Of a stretch of DNA of 64,000 bases, positions 37,958-46,665 are shown one piece after another. The position numbers and the translations under genes are program-made. The stretch's first letter is position 1, and each line of letters begins with the position of its first letter. The notes beneath the pieces were generated by a model. It was not told the origin of the DNA. It saw only the letters and a list, made by a program, of their open reading frames with translations, and made no database searches. Origin of the DNA: Lachnospiraceae bacterium RM5 (GTDB lineage Bacteria; Bacillota; Clostridia; Lachnospirales; Lachnospiraceae); contig FOFK01000006.1 of the NCBI GenBank assembly GCA_900110975.1, positions 61,130 to 125,129 of the forward strand, read 5' to 3'.

Positions 37958-38986
37958 ATGAATTTTATAGTTCTAGATCTTGAGTGGAATCAGGGTCCCT
38001 TAAATGCAAGAGATGAAAGAATGCCCGTTGAAATTATTGAAATTGGAGCTGTGAAATTAGATGAGAATTTCAAGAAAAAGGGTACATATCAAAAGCTTAT
38101 AAAACCAAAATTTTATAAAAAAATTAATCCCATTACATCTGAAATAACAAAAATTAAAACTCAGGATTTAGAGCATGAAAAAGATTTTAATTATGTTATG
38201 AAGGAATTTTTAAGATGGTGTAAGGATGATTATATTCTTTGTACTTTTGGAACACAGGATATTTCAGAATTAATAAAGAATATGCAGCTTAATGGGATGG
38301 ATATTCCATTTACCTATCCTGTAAAATATATTGATATTCAGAATATTGTAAATATTTTTTATGGAGATAAAGCAGAACATTTATCCTTGGAATATCTTAC
38401 AAATTTCTTTAATATTAAGCAAAAAGGTGTATATCACAGAGCTTTGGGAGATGCCTTATATACAGCTGAAATTCTGAAGTTATTTGATACTAATGTATTA
38501 ACAAGATATATTTCAGTAGATTCAACCATAGGTCCAAAGAGTGAGGATGATCAGGTTTATGTTGATACAGGTCTTGCATTTGAAATGATTTCCTGTGAAT
38601 ATAAAACCAGGGAAGAAATGTATGAGAGTAATCTGGTGAGTGAAGTTTTTTGTCCGGTATGCAAAAAAAAAGTTGATAAGGTAATAGACTGGTTTTCAGA
38701 TAATGCTAAATATGATTCTGTTTACTGCTGTAAGGAACATGGCTATATTGAAGGACTTATTAATATAAAAAAGCGCTATGTAACAGCAAAAAAAGAAGTT
38801 TATTATGGTATTAAAAAAATTATTCTTATTGATAAAGAAAAGTATGAAACTATTTTTAAGAGAAAAGAATTAATTATAAAAAAGAGACAGGAAAAAAGAT
38901 ATATTAAAGGCCAGGAAAATAATCAGGAATGCAACTTGGAAAATAATATTGAAAACAATCTGGAAAATAATATTGATGATAATTAA
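37958..38986 (+). CDS. DnaQ/KapD-like 3'-5' exonuclease with C-terminal zinc-ribbon
   Basis: A 342-residue protein. ExoI motif FIVLDLEWNQ (Asp, Glu), ExoII around LCTFGTQDISEL and ExoIII HRALGDALYTAEILKLF make up a DEDDh exonuclease in residues 1-175. A C-terminal part has CPVCKKKVD and YCCKEHGYIEG, a probable zinc-binding ribbon, then a Lys-rich helix and an Asn/Glu tandem repeat tail (ENNLENN-type). The start is the ATG at 37958 after AAGAGGG. Relatives are called KapD-like exonucleases; the substrate is unknown. Confidence 0.85.
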   Translation: MNFIVLDLEWNQGPLNARDERMPVEIIEIGAVKLDENFKKKGTYQKLIKPKFYKKINPITSEITKIKTQDLEHEKDFNYVMKEFLRWCKDDYILCTFGTQDISELIKNMQLNGMDIPFTYPVKYIDIQNIVNIFYGDKAEHLSLEYLTNFFNIKQKGVYHRALGDALYTAEILKLFDTNVLTRYISVDSTIGPKSEDDQVYVDTGLAFEMISCEYKTREEMYESNLVSEVFCPVCKKKVDKVIDWFSDNAKYDSVYCCKEHGYIEGLINIKKRYVTAKKEVYYGIKKIILIDKEKYETIFKRKELIIKKRQEKRYIKGQENNQECNLENNIENNLENNIDDN

Positions 38987-38987
38987 A

Positions 38988-39022
38988 AGAGGAACAAATT
39001 TTTTATAAAAATTTGTTCCTCT
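38988..39022. terminator. Bidirectional terminator between convergent genes
   Basis: AGAGGAACAAATTTTT pairs perfectly with its complement over a minimal loop, with T-rich flanks on both strands. It separates the exonuclease gene from the convergent recombinase-like gene. Confidence 0.88.
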
Positions 39023-39105
39023 ATATTTTTTTAGTGCGTTTATATATTATATTTTTATATAATTTATATAGTTTATATAGTTTTTATAGTTTTATATCTT
39101 TATAC

Positions 39106-39879
39106 TTATACTTCTTCAAGTTTATTTCTTTCATATGCACTTTTCTGTGAATATTTATAGCTTTCTATAAGTTTATCAAGCTCATTTAAGAATGAATCAA
39201 CAGTTCCATAAAAAGCATCATTATTCATAGGATTGTCAAATTCAGCCCTGATATCTGTAAGTATATCAATAGCAGCTGTAAGTCTTTTTCTTCCAGAATC
39301 ATCAAGATAAAGTGCATAACGTGCAGCCTGATTTTCTTTTGCAGATTCTTTTTCAAGAATAACCTGAATATCAGGTTTTACGCCAATATATCTGTAAGTT
39401 ACATTAGCAGATGCATGATTAAATAATGATTGTAAATATGTTATATCTTTTGTATCTCTATAATATCTGTAAGCAAAAGTCTTTCTCATGGTCTGTGCTC
39501 CGATAGTAGGAAGACCGATTTCATCACCAACAGCCTTAAATATTCTATAAACCTGTTCTCTTGAAATTCTCATATGATTTCTGCCTTCGAAGACATAATT
39601 ATCATCATTTAATTTATTTTTCTTAACAAAATCATTAATATAATTATAAAGATCATCATCAATTTTAAAAACTGTTTTAGTTTTCTTTTTCCCAATATAT
39701 GAGACGATTTCTCTTTTATTTCTGATGTCTCCTATCTTTAAATCAAGGATATCCTTAAGATTCATGGCGGTACCAAGACCGAGTTCTAACATGATATAAT
39801 ATTTTTCATCTACCTGTTCAAGTGCTTTTTTAAAATCCTCTAATAATCCATCGTTTTTAATTGGTGCTACCCAACCCAT
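39106..39879 (-). CDS. Tyrosine-recombinase-like protein with altered catalytic residues
   Basis: A 257-residue protein whose first 190 residues align with the catalytic domain of small Firmicute tyrosine recombinases. Where relatives read TALRISDLL it reads TAMNLKDIL, so Arg I is replaced by Asn40. The HxxR box is QTMR (His replaced by Gln129, Arg132 kept). The later His155 (FNHASANVTYRYIG) and Tyr164 are present. About 80 extra residues follow. There is no arm-binding N-terminal domain. Lacking Arg I, it is unlikely to be an active recombinase and may be a DNA-binding or regulatory derivative. It is the gene after a D,D-carboxypeptidase on the same strand, 42 nt downstream. Confidence 0.78.
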   Translation of the reverse strand: MGWVAPIKNDGLLEDFKKALEQVDEKYYIMLELGLGTAMNLKDILDLKIGDIRNKREIVSYIGKKKTKTVFKIDDDLYNYINDFVKKNKLNDDNYVFEGRNHMRISREQVYRIFKAVGDEIGLPTIGAQTMRKTFAYRYYRDTKDITYLQSLFNHASANVTYRYIGVKPDIQVILEKESAKENQAARYALYLDDSGRKRLTAAIDILTDIRAEFDNPMNNDAFYGTVDSFLNELDKLIESYKYSQKSAYERNKLEEV

Positions 39880-39920
39880 ACTCTTACCTCTTTTCTATTT
39901 TTTTACATAATTTTATGCAT

Positions 39921-41348
39921 TTATTTGTGACGTCTGTTAATTAAGATGATACCAATAACATAGATAATAATCAAGAGAATTATGATAAAAATTAAAATTT
40001 TTAATAATTTTTTTATAAAATTAGATTTTTTTTCTTTTGAAATTTTTTCTTCATGCTTTGTCTGGATCTTCTTTTTTATCTCTGATGCTTTTTTATTATC
40101 AAGTTTTATATGAAGATTTCCAACTTTGATATTATTGTAATAGTAGCCGATACAGCATGCATCAGTAGTAGGACATGTAGATAAATCAAGTGAATTAATG
40201 TCTGTAAAGTTTATACATGATTCTATTTTTTTTGTACAATCTGAAAGTGAAATATTGTTTGGTAAAATACATTTTGAAGATGTATCATAGCTTAAACATT
40301 CATAATAATCCTTAAGAGAATCTTTTAATGATGCATTAATTTCATCATTAGTATCGCTTAAGCATTTTTCAGATTCAGATGGATTTATATCTGAGTAATT
40401 ATTAAATCCATAATCAAGTAAAAGTTTTGTATCATTATAAACATTCTGTGCATTTGAATTCATAACCACACTGATAAGTGTTGTATCACCACGTTTTACA
40501 AAAGTCACAAGTGTATTACCTGACTGTGTTACAAAACCTGTTTTGCCACCAAGAATACCTTCGTAGTAGTTCTCATTATCCGGATAAAGCATCTTATGTC
40601 TATTAGCAATGTATTGTGTCTCCGGCTGTAAATTTGTTGCAGGAATCTGGTAAGTTGTGTTAGATTCTATTTCAAGGAATGTATCGTTTTTAATTGCATC
40701 CTTTGTAATCATAGCCATATCATAGCAGCTTGTATAATGATTTTCATTAAATAATCCATTTGGATTACAGAAGTTTGAATTTAAGGCACCTGCTTTTTTT
40801 GCACGCTCATTCATAATATCTGAAAAAACTTCTATTGCGGCGATTGATTTAGCTTCATCATCAGGTTCGGCTCCGCCTTTTTCTTTCTTCATGGTCTCAA
40901 TTTTTTCTGTATATGCATCTGTTTTTCTTGCAACATATTCAGCAACTGCATATGAACATTCATTGGCAGAAGCAAGCATAACAGCATATAAAGAATCCTT
41001 AAGGGATAATTCTTCGCCTTCCTGTCTTCCGATATGGGCATCGCCATATTCTAAGGAATAAACATCATAATGATAATAGTGAACCATATCAGTAAGATTA
41101 CCTTCTTCTAAAGCTACAAGAGTAGTAAGAATCTTTGTGATGCTTGCAGGATACATCTGCTGATGACAGTTTTTATCGTATAAAACAGTATTTGTGGATG
41201 CATCTAATAATACACCACATTCTGCATAAATCTCCGGTTTCTCAGAAGCACATTTTACTTCCTCATCTGCATAAGCATTGTAGCATGGAAGAACTGACAT
41301 CAAAAATATGATGACAGAAAGTAATATATATTTTAATCTATAACTCAT
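39921..41348 (-). CDS. dacA: D-alanyl-D-alanine carboxypeptidase (PBP5-type, S11 family)
   Basis: A 475-residue secreted penicillin-binding protein. Signal peptide at residues 1-28, SxxK motif ASITK (Ser69-Lys72), SxN motif SAN near residue 127 and KTG in GGKTGFVTQSGN. The middle C-terminal part is a variable extracellular region. A C-terminal transmembrane helix (ILIFIIILLIIIYVIGIILI) anchors it, in place of the usual amphipathic helix. It trims terminal D-Ala from peptidoglycan pentapeptides. The exact DacA paralogue (DacA, DacB or DacF) cannot be fixed. Confidence 0.92.
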   Translation of the reverse strand: MSYRLKYILLSVIIFLMSVLPCYNAYADEEVKCASEKPEIYAECGVLLDASTNTVLYDKNCHQQMYPASITKILTTLVALEEGNLTDMVHYYHYDVYSLEYGDAHIGRQEGEELSLKDSLYAVMLASANECSYAVAEYVARKTDAYTEKIETMKKEKGGAEPDDEAKSIAAIEVFSDIMNERAKKAGALNSNFCNPNGLFNENHYTSCYDMAMITKDAIKNDTFLEIESNTTYQIPATNLQPETQYIANRHKMLYPDNENYYEGILGGKTGFVTQSGNTLVTFVKRGDTTLISVVMNSNAQNVYNDTKLLLDYGFNNYSDINPSESEKCLSDTNDEINASLKDSLKDYYECLSYDTSSKCILPNNISLSDCTKKIESCINFTDINSLDLSTCPTTDACCIGYYYNNIKVGNLHIKLDNKKASEIKKKIQTKHEEKISKEKKSNFIKKLLKILIFIIILLIIIYVIGIILINRRHK

Positions 41349-41406
41349 AAGGGATAAAAACCTTTCAAAATTCTATTTAAAGTATTATTATAACATAAAA
41401 GTAAAA

Positions 41407-42021
41407 TTAAATACGGGATTTTATAACTTTTAATCTTGTAAATTCTTCACGTTCCTTTTCTTCTAAGGCATTTGAAATATTTTTTGTTAATGTCTCATAA
41501 TTTGGAATAGTAATATTTTGTAATGAATTAGCTCTTTTCTGGGTTTTTTTGATATTGTATGCAAGACGATATGCTGCATTTTCAATCATTGATAATTTTA
41601 TTGTAAGATCTTTTACTTTTTCAAACTGAAGTTTTGCTTCGTCAAGAGCTGAATTTGTATTAAATAAACCAAAGTCAGGTGTATTCTTTTTTGTATTATC
41701 GTATTGGACAAGAGGTATTTCTGTTCCCATAATACTTCTTGATTTTAATGTAACAGAATCTTCAATTGGAATGGCAAATGCAAATGCATTTACCTGGCTG
41801 ATTCCAAGTTCTATATTTGCACGCTGAAGAGCCTTGTAAGCGTATGAGAAAGTAGAATCAATCTGTGACTGGATTGATTCTGCCTGGCTTATAAGGCTCA
41901 TTAATTCACGGATAAGGATATTTCTTTTTTTGTCCATAAGTTCATATCCCTGCTTTGCAAGAGCAAGTGAATTTTTAGCGATTATTAAATTTCCTTTTGT
42001 TGGAAAAGAATTTATATTCAT
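41407..42021 (-). CDS. ntpD: V-type ATPase subunit D
   Basis: A 204-residue coiled-coil protein that forms the central rotor shaft; N-terminal FPTKGNLIIAKNSLALAKQG and C-terminal long helix (YNIKKTQKRANSLQN) match the family. It is the last gene of the nine-gene operon, 12 nt after subunit B. Confidence 0.95.
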   Translation of the reverse strand: MNINSFPTKGNLIIAKNSLALAKQGYELMDKKRNILIRELMSLISQAESIQSQIDSTFSYAYKALQRANIELGISQVNAFAFAIPIEDSVTLKSRSIMGTEIPLVQYDNTKKNTPDFGLFNTNSALDEAKLQFEKVKDLTIKLSMIENAAYRLAYNIKKTQKRANSLQNITIPNYETLTKNISNALEEKEREEFTRLKVIKSRI

Positions 42022-42033
42022 GATACTACCTCA

Positions 42034-43443
42034 TTATTCAAAGTCAGCTGTATAATTATCATAATATTTTTTAAGTATTTCTGTATTAATTCTGTCTAAT
42101 TCATTCTTTGGAAGGATATGTAATAATTTCCATCCAAGGTCAAGAGTTTCAATAATAGTACGGTTTTCGTCACTTCTCTGACCTACAAATTTTTCTTCAA
42201 ATGCTTTACCAAATGCAAGGTATTTTTTATCAATGTCAGATAATTCATCTTCACCGATAACTGAAGCAAGAGCCCTTGCTTCGCCTACTTTTGCGTATGA
42301 TGCAAAGAGCTGGTTAGCAACATCCTGATGATCTTCTCTTGTATATTCTGCACCAATACCGTCCTTCATAAGACGTGATAATGAAGGTAAAACATTAATT
42401 GGCGGATAGATGGAAGCACCATTTAATACTCTGTCTAAAACAATCTGTCCTTCAGTAATATAACCTGTAAGGTCAGGGATTGGATGAGTAATATCATCAT
42501 TTGGCATTGTAAGAATAGGAATCTGTGTAACAGAACCAGTTGAATCAGTAACAATTCCTGCTCTTTCGTAAATTGTAGCAAGCTCACTGTAAAGGTATCC
42601 CGGATATCCTTTTCTTGATGGAATCTCGCCTTTTGAAGAAGATACTTCTCTTAATGCTTCAGCAAATGAAGTCATATCAGTAAGAATACAAAGAACGTGT
42701 TTTCCAAGATCAAATGCAAGATATTCAGCTGTTGTAAGAGAAACTCTAGGAGTAACAAGTCTTTCAACAACAGGGTCATTTGCAAGATTTAAAAACATTA
42801 CAACGTGATCGGAAACACCACTTTCTTCAAATGTCTTTTTGAAATATTCAGCAACGTCATGGTTTACACCCATTGCACCAAATACAATAACAAGTTCTTC
42901 ATCTTCGGATTTATTTTCTGTATTATCACTTATTGATGCCTGTTTAACAATCTGAGCTGCAAGTTCATTGTGTGGCATACCATTTCCTGAGAATATAGGA
43001 AGTTTCTGTCCTCTGATAAGTGTTGTAAGTCCGTCTATTGCAGAAATACCTGTACGGATATAGTTTCTTGGATATTCTCTTTTTACAGGGTTTAAAGGCA
43101 TTCCATTTACATCTCTTACAACGTCAGGAATAAGATTTCCCATACCATCAATTGGTTTTCCAATACCATTAAATGTTCTTCCAAGAATATCCGGAGAGAG
43201 ACCTATAGATAAAGGTTTTCCAAGTAATCTTGTGTGGGTATTTAAAAGAGACATATTTTCAGAGCCTTCAAAAACCTGAATAATAGCCTTATCTTCATAT
43301 ACTTCAATAATACGACCAAGTTTTCTGTCAGGATCATTATCTAAAGTAAATTCAACCATTTCGTCGTATGAGGCGTTTTTTACATTTTCAAGAGCGACTA
43401 AGGGACCCTTTATTTCACTGAGTCCAAGATATTCAATTGCCAT
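42034..43443 (-). CDS. ntpB: V-type ATPase subunit B (regulatory, non-catalytic)
   Basis: A 469-residue protein. It carries the alpha/beta ATPase fold but no P-loop; the corresponding segment is [16 protein letters not shown], as in all V-ATPase B subunits. The [12 protein letters not shown] signature near the C-terminal region is present. It alternates with A subunits in the hexamer. Confidence 0.97.
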   Translation of the reverse strand: MAIEYLGLSEIKGPLVALENVKNASYDEMVEFTLDNDPDRKLGRIIEVYEDKAIIQVFEGSENMSLLNTHTRLLGKPLSIGLSPDILGRTFNGIGKPIDGMGNLIPDVVRDVNGMPLNPVKREYPRNYIRTGISAIDGLTTLIRGQKLPIFSGNGMPHNELAAQIVKQASISDNTENKSEDEELVIVFGAMGVNHDVAEYFKKTFEESGVSDHVVMFLNLANDPVVERLVTPRVSLTTAEYLAFDLGKHVLCILTDMTSFAEALREVSSSKGEIPSRKGYPGYLYSELATIYERAGIVTDSTGSVTQIPILTMPNDDITHPIPDLTGYITEGQIVLDRVLNGASIYPPINVLPSLSRLMKDGIGAEYTREDHQDVANQLFASYAKVGEARALASVIGEDELSDIDKKYLAFGKAFEEKFVGQRSDENRTIIETLDLGWKLLHILPKNELDRINTEILKKYYDNYTADFE

Positions 43444-43504
43444 AAAAATTATCCTCGAATCATAGAGTAGTAGTTATTTGTGACCCTCTCCAAGGTCATA
43501 AAAA

Positions 43505-45277
43505 TTATGCATTCTTATTCATAATGTCGTTATACCAGTTATCTATTAATTTAGTATAGTCATCAAACATTTCAAGTTTGTCATTTGGAATATCATATTT
43601 GATAGCTATAATTTTTTCAAAAATATCATTCTCTTTAAGAATACGCATTGGCATTCCAAGAGCAATTAAAGATTTTGCTTTTTCCTCAAGATAAAGGATT
43701 GTTCTCATCATAAGATTCTGTTTTTCAAGAGGAACGCAGGTGTCATCTTTATGGAAAGCATTCTGCTGAAGATATCCAAGTCTTATAACTCTTGCAATTT
43801 CAAGAGTAAGTTTCTGATCATCAGGAAGAACGTCGCTACCAATAAGTTTAACGATTTCCATAAGTGAACTTTCGTTGTTAAGTATTGCAAGAAGTCTGTT
43901 TCTGTTGCTTACAAAGTCTGTACTACAGTTTTCATTATACCAAGGTGTTAAATCCAAAAGGTAGTCAGAATAACTTGTAAGCCAGTGTATAGCTGGGAAA
44001 TGTCTTGCATAAGCAAGGGATTTATCAAGTGCCCAGAAACATCTTACGAATCTTTTTGTACTTTGTGTAACAGGTTCACTAAAGTCACCACCTTGTGGAG
44101 AAACAGCTCCGATGATACTTACTGAACCTTCGTTTTCATTAAGTGTTTTACAATATCCTGCACGTTCATAGAAGCCGGCAAGACGGCTTGCAAGGTATGC
44201 AGGGAAACCTTCTTCGGCAGGCATCTCTTCAAGACGTCCTGAGAGCTCACGGAGGGCTTCAGCCCAACGTGATGTTGAGTCTGCCATTATGGCTACATGG
44301 TAACCCATGTCTCTATAATATTCAGCAAGTGTAATACCTGTATAAATACTTGCTTCTCTGGCTGCAACAGGCATATTTGAAGTATTGGCAATAAGTGTAG
44401 TTCTGTCCATAAGAGGATTACCACTCTTAGGATCAATAAGTTTAGAGAAATCTTCAAGAACCTGTGTCATTTCGTTTCCACGTTCACCACAACCAATGTA
44501 AATAATGATATCAGCATCAGCCCATTTAGCAATCTGGTGCTGGTTCATTGTCTTACCTGTTCCGAATCCACCAGGGATTGCAGCAGTTCCACCCTTTGCA
44601 ATAGGGAAGAAAGAATCAAGAATTCTCTGGCCTGTGATAAGTGGTTTGTTTGCAGGGAATCTTTTATTTACAGGTCTTGGTGTTCTGATTGGCCATTTCT
44701 GTGTCATTGTAACAGGGATGACAACACCCTGCTCTGTTTTGATAGTTAATAAAGTATCATTTATTGTATAAGAGCCGTCTGAAACAACTGATTCAACAAG
44801 GCCTGATACATTTGGAGGGAGCATACATTTATGTACAATAGCATTAGTTTCCTGAACTTCAGCTATTATAGAACCGGCGTTTAAATATTCACCTTTCTTA
44901 ACAGTGATATGTGTGTCCCATTTTTTCTTTGTATCAAGGGCATCTACAGATACACCTCTTGTAATATAGATACCTTTTTCCTTTGCAATATTATCAAGTG
45001 GTCTTTCAATACCATCAAAAATGTTATTTAATATACCAGGTGCTAAAGTTACAAAGATAGCAGAACCTGTTGAATATACAGGTGCATGTGGCTTTAAGCC
45101 GGATGTTTCTTCATATACCTGGATGGTAGTTTTTTCTGATGTGAGGGAAATAACTTCACCGATAAGTTTTTCTTCTCCAACATATACCATTTCGCCCATT
45201 TTAAAGGTGGTTTTTCCACTTACATATACAACGGGACCGTTTATTCCGTATATGGTTCCTTTAACTTCGTATTCCAT
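43505..45277 (-). CDS. ntpA: V-type ATPase catalytic subunit A
   Basis: About 590 residues, from the ATG at 45277 behind GGAGGATATT. The catalytic P-loop is GGFGTGKTMNQHQ and GERGNEMTQVL follows; the A-specific bulge domain lies before it. Walker B region IMADSTSRWAEALRELSGR is intact. Hydrolysis (or synthesis) of ATP drives Na+ or H+ movement. Confidence 0.97.
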   Translation of the reverse strand: MEYEVKGTIYGINGPVVYVSGKTTFKMGEMVYVGEEKLIGEVISLTSEKTTIQVYEETSGLKPHAPVYSTGSAIFVTLAPGILNNIFDGIERPLDNIAKEKGIYITRGVSVDALDTKKKWDTHITVKKGEYLNAGSIIAEVQETNAIVHKCMLPPNVSGLVESVVSDGSYTINDTLLTIKTEQGVVIPVTMTQKWPIRTPRPVNKRFPANKPLITGQRILDSFFPIAKGGTAAIPGGFGTGKTMNQHQIAKWADADIIIYIGCGERGNEMTQVLEDFSKLIDPKSGNPLMDRTTLIANTSNMPVAAREASIYTGITLAEYYRDMGYHVAIMADSTSRWAEALRELSGRLEEMPAEEGFPAYLASRLAGFYERAGYCKTLNENEGSVSIIGAVSPQGGDFSEPVTQSTKRFVRCFWALDKSLAYARHFPAIHWLTSYSDYLLDLTPWYNENCSTDFVSNRNRLLAILNNESSLMEIVKLIGSDVLPDDQKLTLEIARVIRLGYLQQNAFHKDDTCVPLEKQNLMMRTILYLEEKAKSLIALGMPMRILKENDIFEKIIAIKYDIPNDKLEMFDDYTKLIDNWYNDIMNKNA

Positions 45278-45307
45278 AATATCCTCCAAAATAAAAACGT
45301 AAAAAAG

Positions 45308-45868
45308 TTAGAATTCTTCTTTTGCAAGTCCTAATTTGTAGTCAAAAGAATTTTCAATAAGAATATTTTTTTCAGGAATTAAAGCACGCATTCCTCCACC
45401 GAAAGAGTAGCTGCTGATAAGAAGTTCCTGGTTAGTTTCTTTTTCAAGAAATTCTTTTTTCTCTTTATTTAACGGATCGATATATATGATGAGTTTTCCA
45501 TTTTCAGCTAATTCTTTTGCTTCAAGGATTTCCTTTATTAAAAGTTCATCATATTCTTTAGTTGAAAAAAATTCATTTAATTTGTTTTCAAGATCAGCAA
45601 AGAATAATTCATTCTGGGAAATCTTTTTGTCTGTAAGTTTCTTTCTGATTTCCTGCTGTTTTTTTGAAAATTCTTTATTACATTCTTTTCTTATTTCTTC
45701 AATATGTACCTTCTTTTGAAGTTCATACATTTTCATGGCTTCTTTTTTGTGGTTTTCGAATTGGATATCTAAACCGTCTTTATAATCTTTTACGATGGAA
45801 GCCTTTTTCTGATTTGCATAGTAATCAGAAGTTTCCTGGAAATGTTTTATTTTATCATCGATATTCAT
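45308..45868 (-). CDS. ntpE: V-type ATPase subunit E (peripheral stalk)
   Basis: A 186-residue protein, mostly charged coiled-coil (residues 1-110) followed by a small globular end (GGMRALIPEKNILIENSFDY), the pattern of subunit E. It sits between F and A in the usual order. Sequence conservation is low, so the assignment rests partly on position. Confidence 0.85.
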   Translation of the reverse strand: MNIDDKIKHFQETSDYYANQKKASIVKDYKDGLDIQFENHKKEAMKMYELQKKVHIEEIRKECNKEFSKKQQEIRKKLTDKKISQNELFFADLENKLNEFFSTKEYDELLIKEILEAKELAENGKLIIYIDPLNKEKKEFLEKETNQELLISSYSFGGGMRALIPEKNILIENSFDYKLGLAKEEF

Positions 45869-45883
45869 ATAAAAACCTCAATT

Positions 45884-46192
45884 CTATAGTTTAAGTCCGA
45901 TAGCATCTTCTACATAAGATGTAATAAAATCGCTTTTTCTTCCAAGACCGTGTCTGTCAGGAATAGTAACAAGAAGCGGCTCGTTTCGATGTAATTTTAT
46001 GTCATCAATAATCTCAGGAAATTCAAAACTTAGCTTTTCGGTAATAAGAATAATTGCAACTTCTTTGTTAAGAAGTACTGATTCTAAAGCATTTTTAAGT
46101 TCATTTCTTTCGTGTACTACAACACCATCTATACCGGCAAGTCTAAGGCCTGTCTGAGTATCAACGTTATCACTTATTAAAAATATTTTCAA
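45884..46192 (-). CDS. ntpG: V-type ATPase subunit F
   Basis: A 102-residue Rossmann-like protein (MKIFLISDNVDTQTGLRLAG, IILITEKLSFEFPEI, PLLVTIPDRHG). Subunit F associates with the rotor shaft D. Called NtpG in Enterococcus; the gene lies 12 nt after subunit K. Confidence 0.93.
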   Translation of the reverse strand: MKIFLISDNVDTQTGLRLAGIDGVVVHERNELKNALESVLLNKEVAIILITEKLSFEFPEIIDDIKLHRNEPLLVTIPDRHGLGRKSDFITSYVEDAIGLKL

Positions 46193-46204
46193 AAAAACAT
46201 CTCC

Positions 46205-46630
46205 TTAAATCTTACTTAAGATCATAAATGAAATGATAAGTCCGTAAAGAGCAACACCTTCTGCAAGTCCAACGAAGATAAGTGATTTACCAAGTAATGA
46301 ATCATCTTCAGAGATTGCTCCAAGAGCTGCAGATGCTGCAGAAGCTACGGCAATACCACCACCGATACAAGAAAAACCAGTTGCAAGTGCTGCACCAATG
46401 AATGCAAGTCCGTTTGAAGAAGAAGCAGTAGAATTAGATGCAGCTAAAGCTGTATTTGAGAATAAAATAAGCTGTGAAAAAATCATTGTTCCAAAGAAAG
46501 ATACAACGTTAAATGCGAGACATTTTTTATAGTTTCCTCTTTTCTTTTCTCCGATTGCGTATGCTCCAAATGGAACTACGATGCTTAAAATAAGTGCTAT
46601 TGATAATAAAATTTTTACTGTAAGTGTCAT
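46205..46630 (-). CDS. ntpK: V-type ATPase proteolipid subunit K
   Basis: A 141-residue membrane protein with four hydrophobic segments. The last two form the classical proteolipid hairpin: FIGAALATGFSCIGGGIAVA and LIFVGLAEGVALYGLIISFM, with the ion-carrying Glu in GLAEG. The first hairpin has no equivalent acidic residue. Whether Na+ or H+ is carried cannot be decided by eye. Confidence 0.94.
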   Translation of the reverse strand: MTLTVKILLSIALILSIVVPFGAYAIGEKKRGNYKKCLAFNVVSFFGTMIFSQLILFSNTALAASNSTASSSNGLAFIGAALATGFSCIGGGIAVASAASAALGAISEDDSLLGKSLIFVGLAEGVALYGLIISFMILSKI

Positions 46631-46665
46631 GATATGACCTCCTTTGTTTCTTTCATAATATTTTT

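Noticed and set aside
39106-39879. Integrase of an active mobile element adjacent to tRNA-Arg
   Set aside because: It lacks catalytic Arg and His residues and an N-terminal arm domain. No attachment-site repeat of the tRNA 3' end was noticed, and flanking genes are ordinary chromosomal ones.
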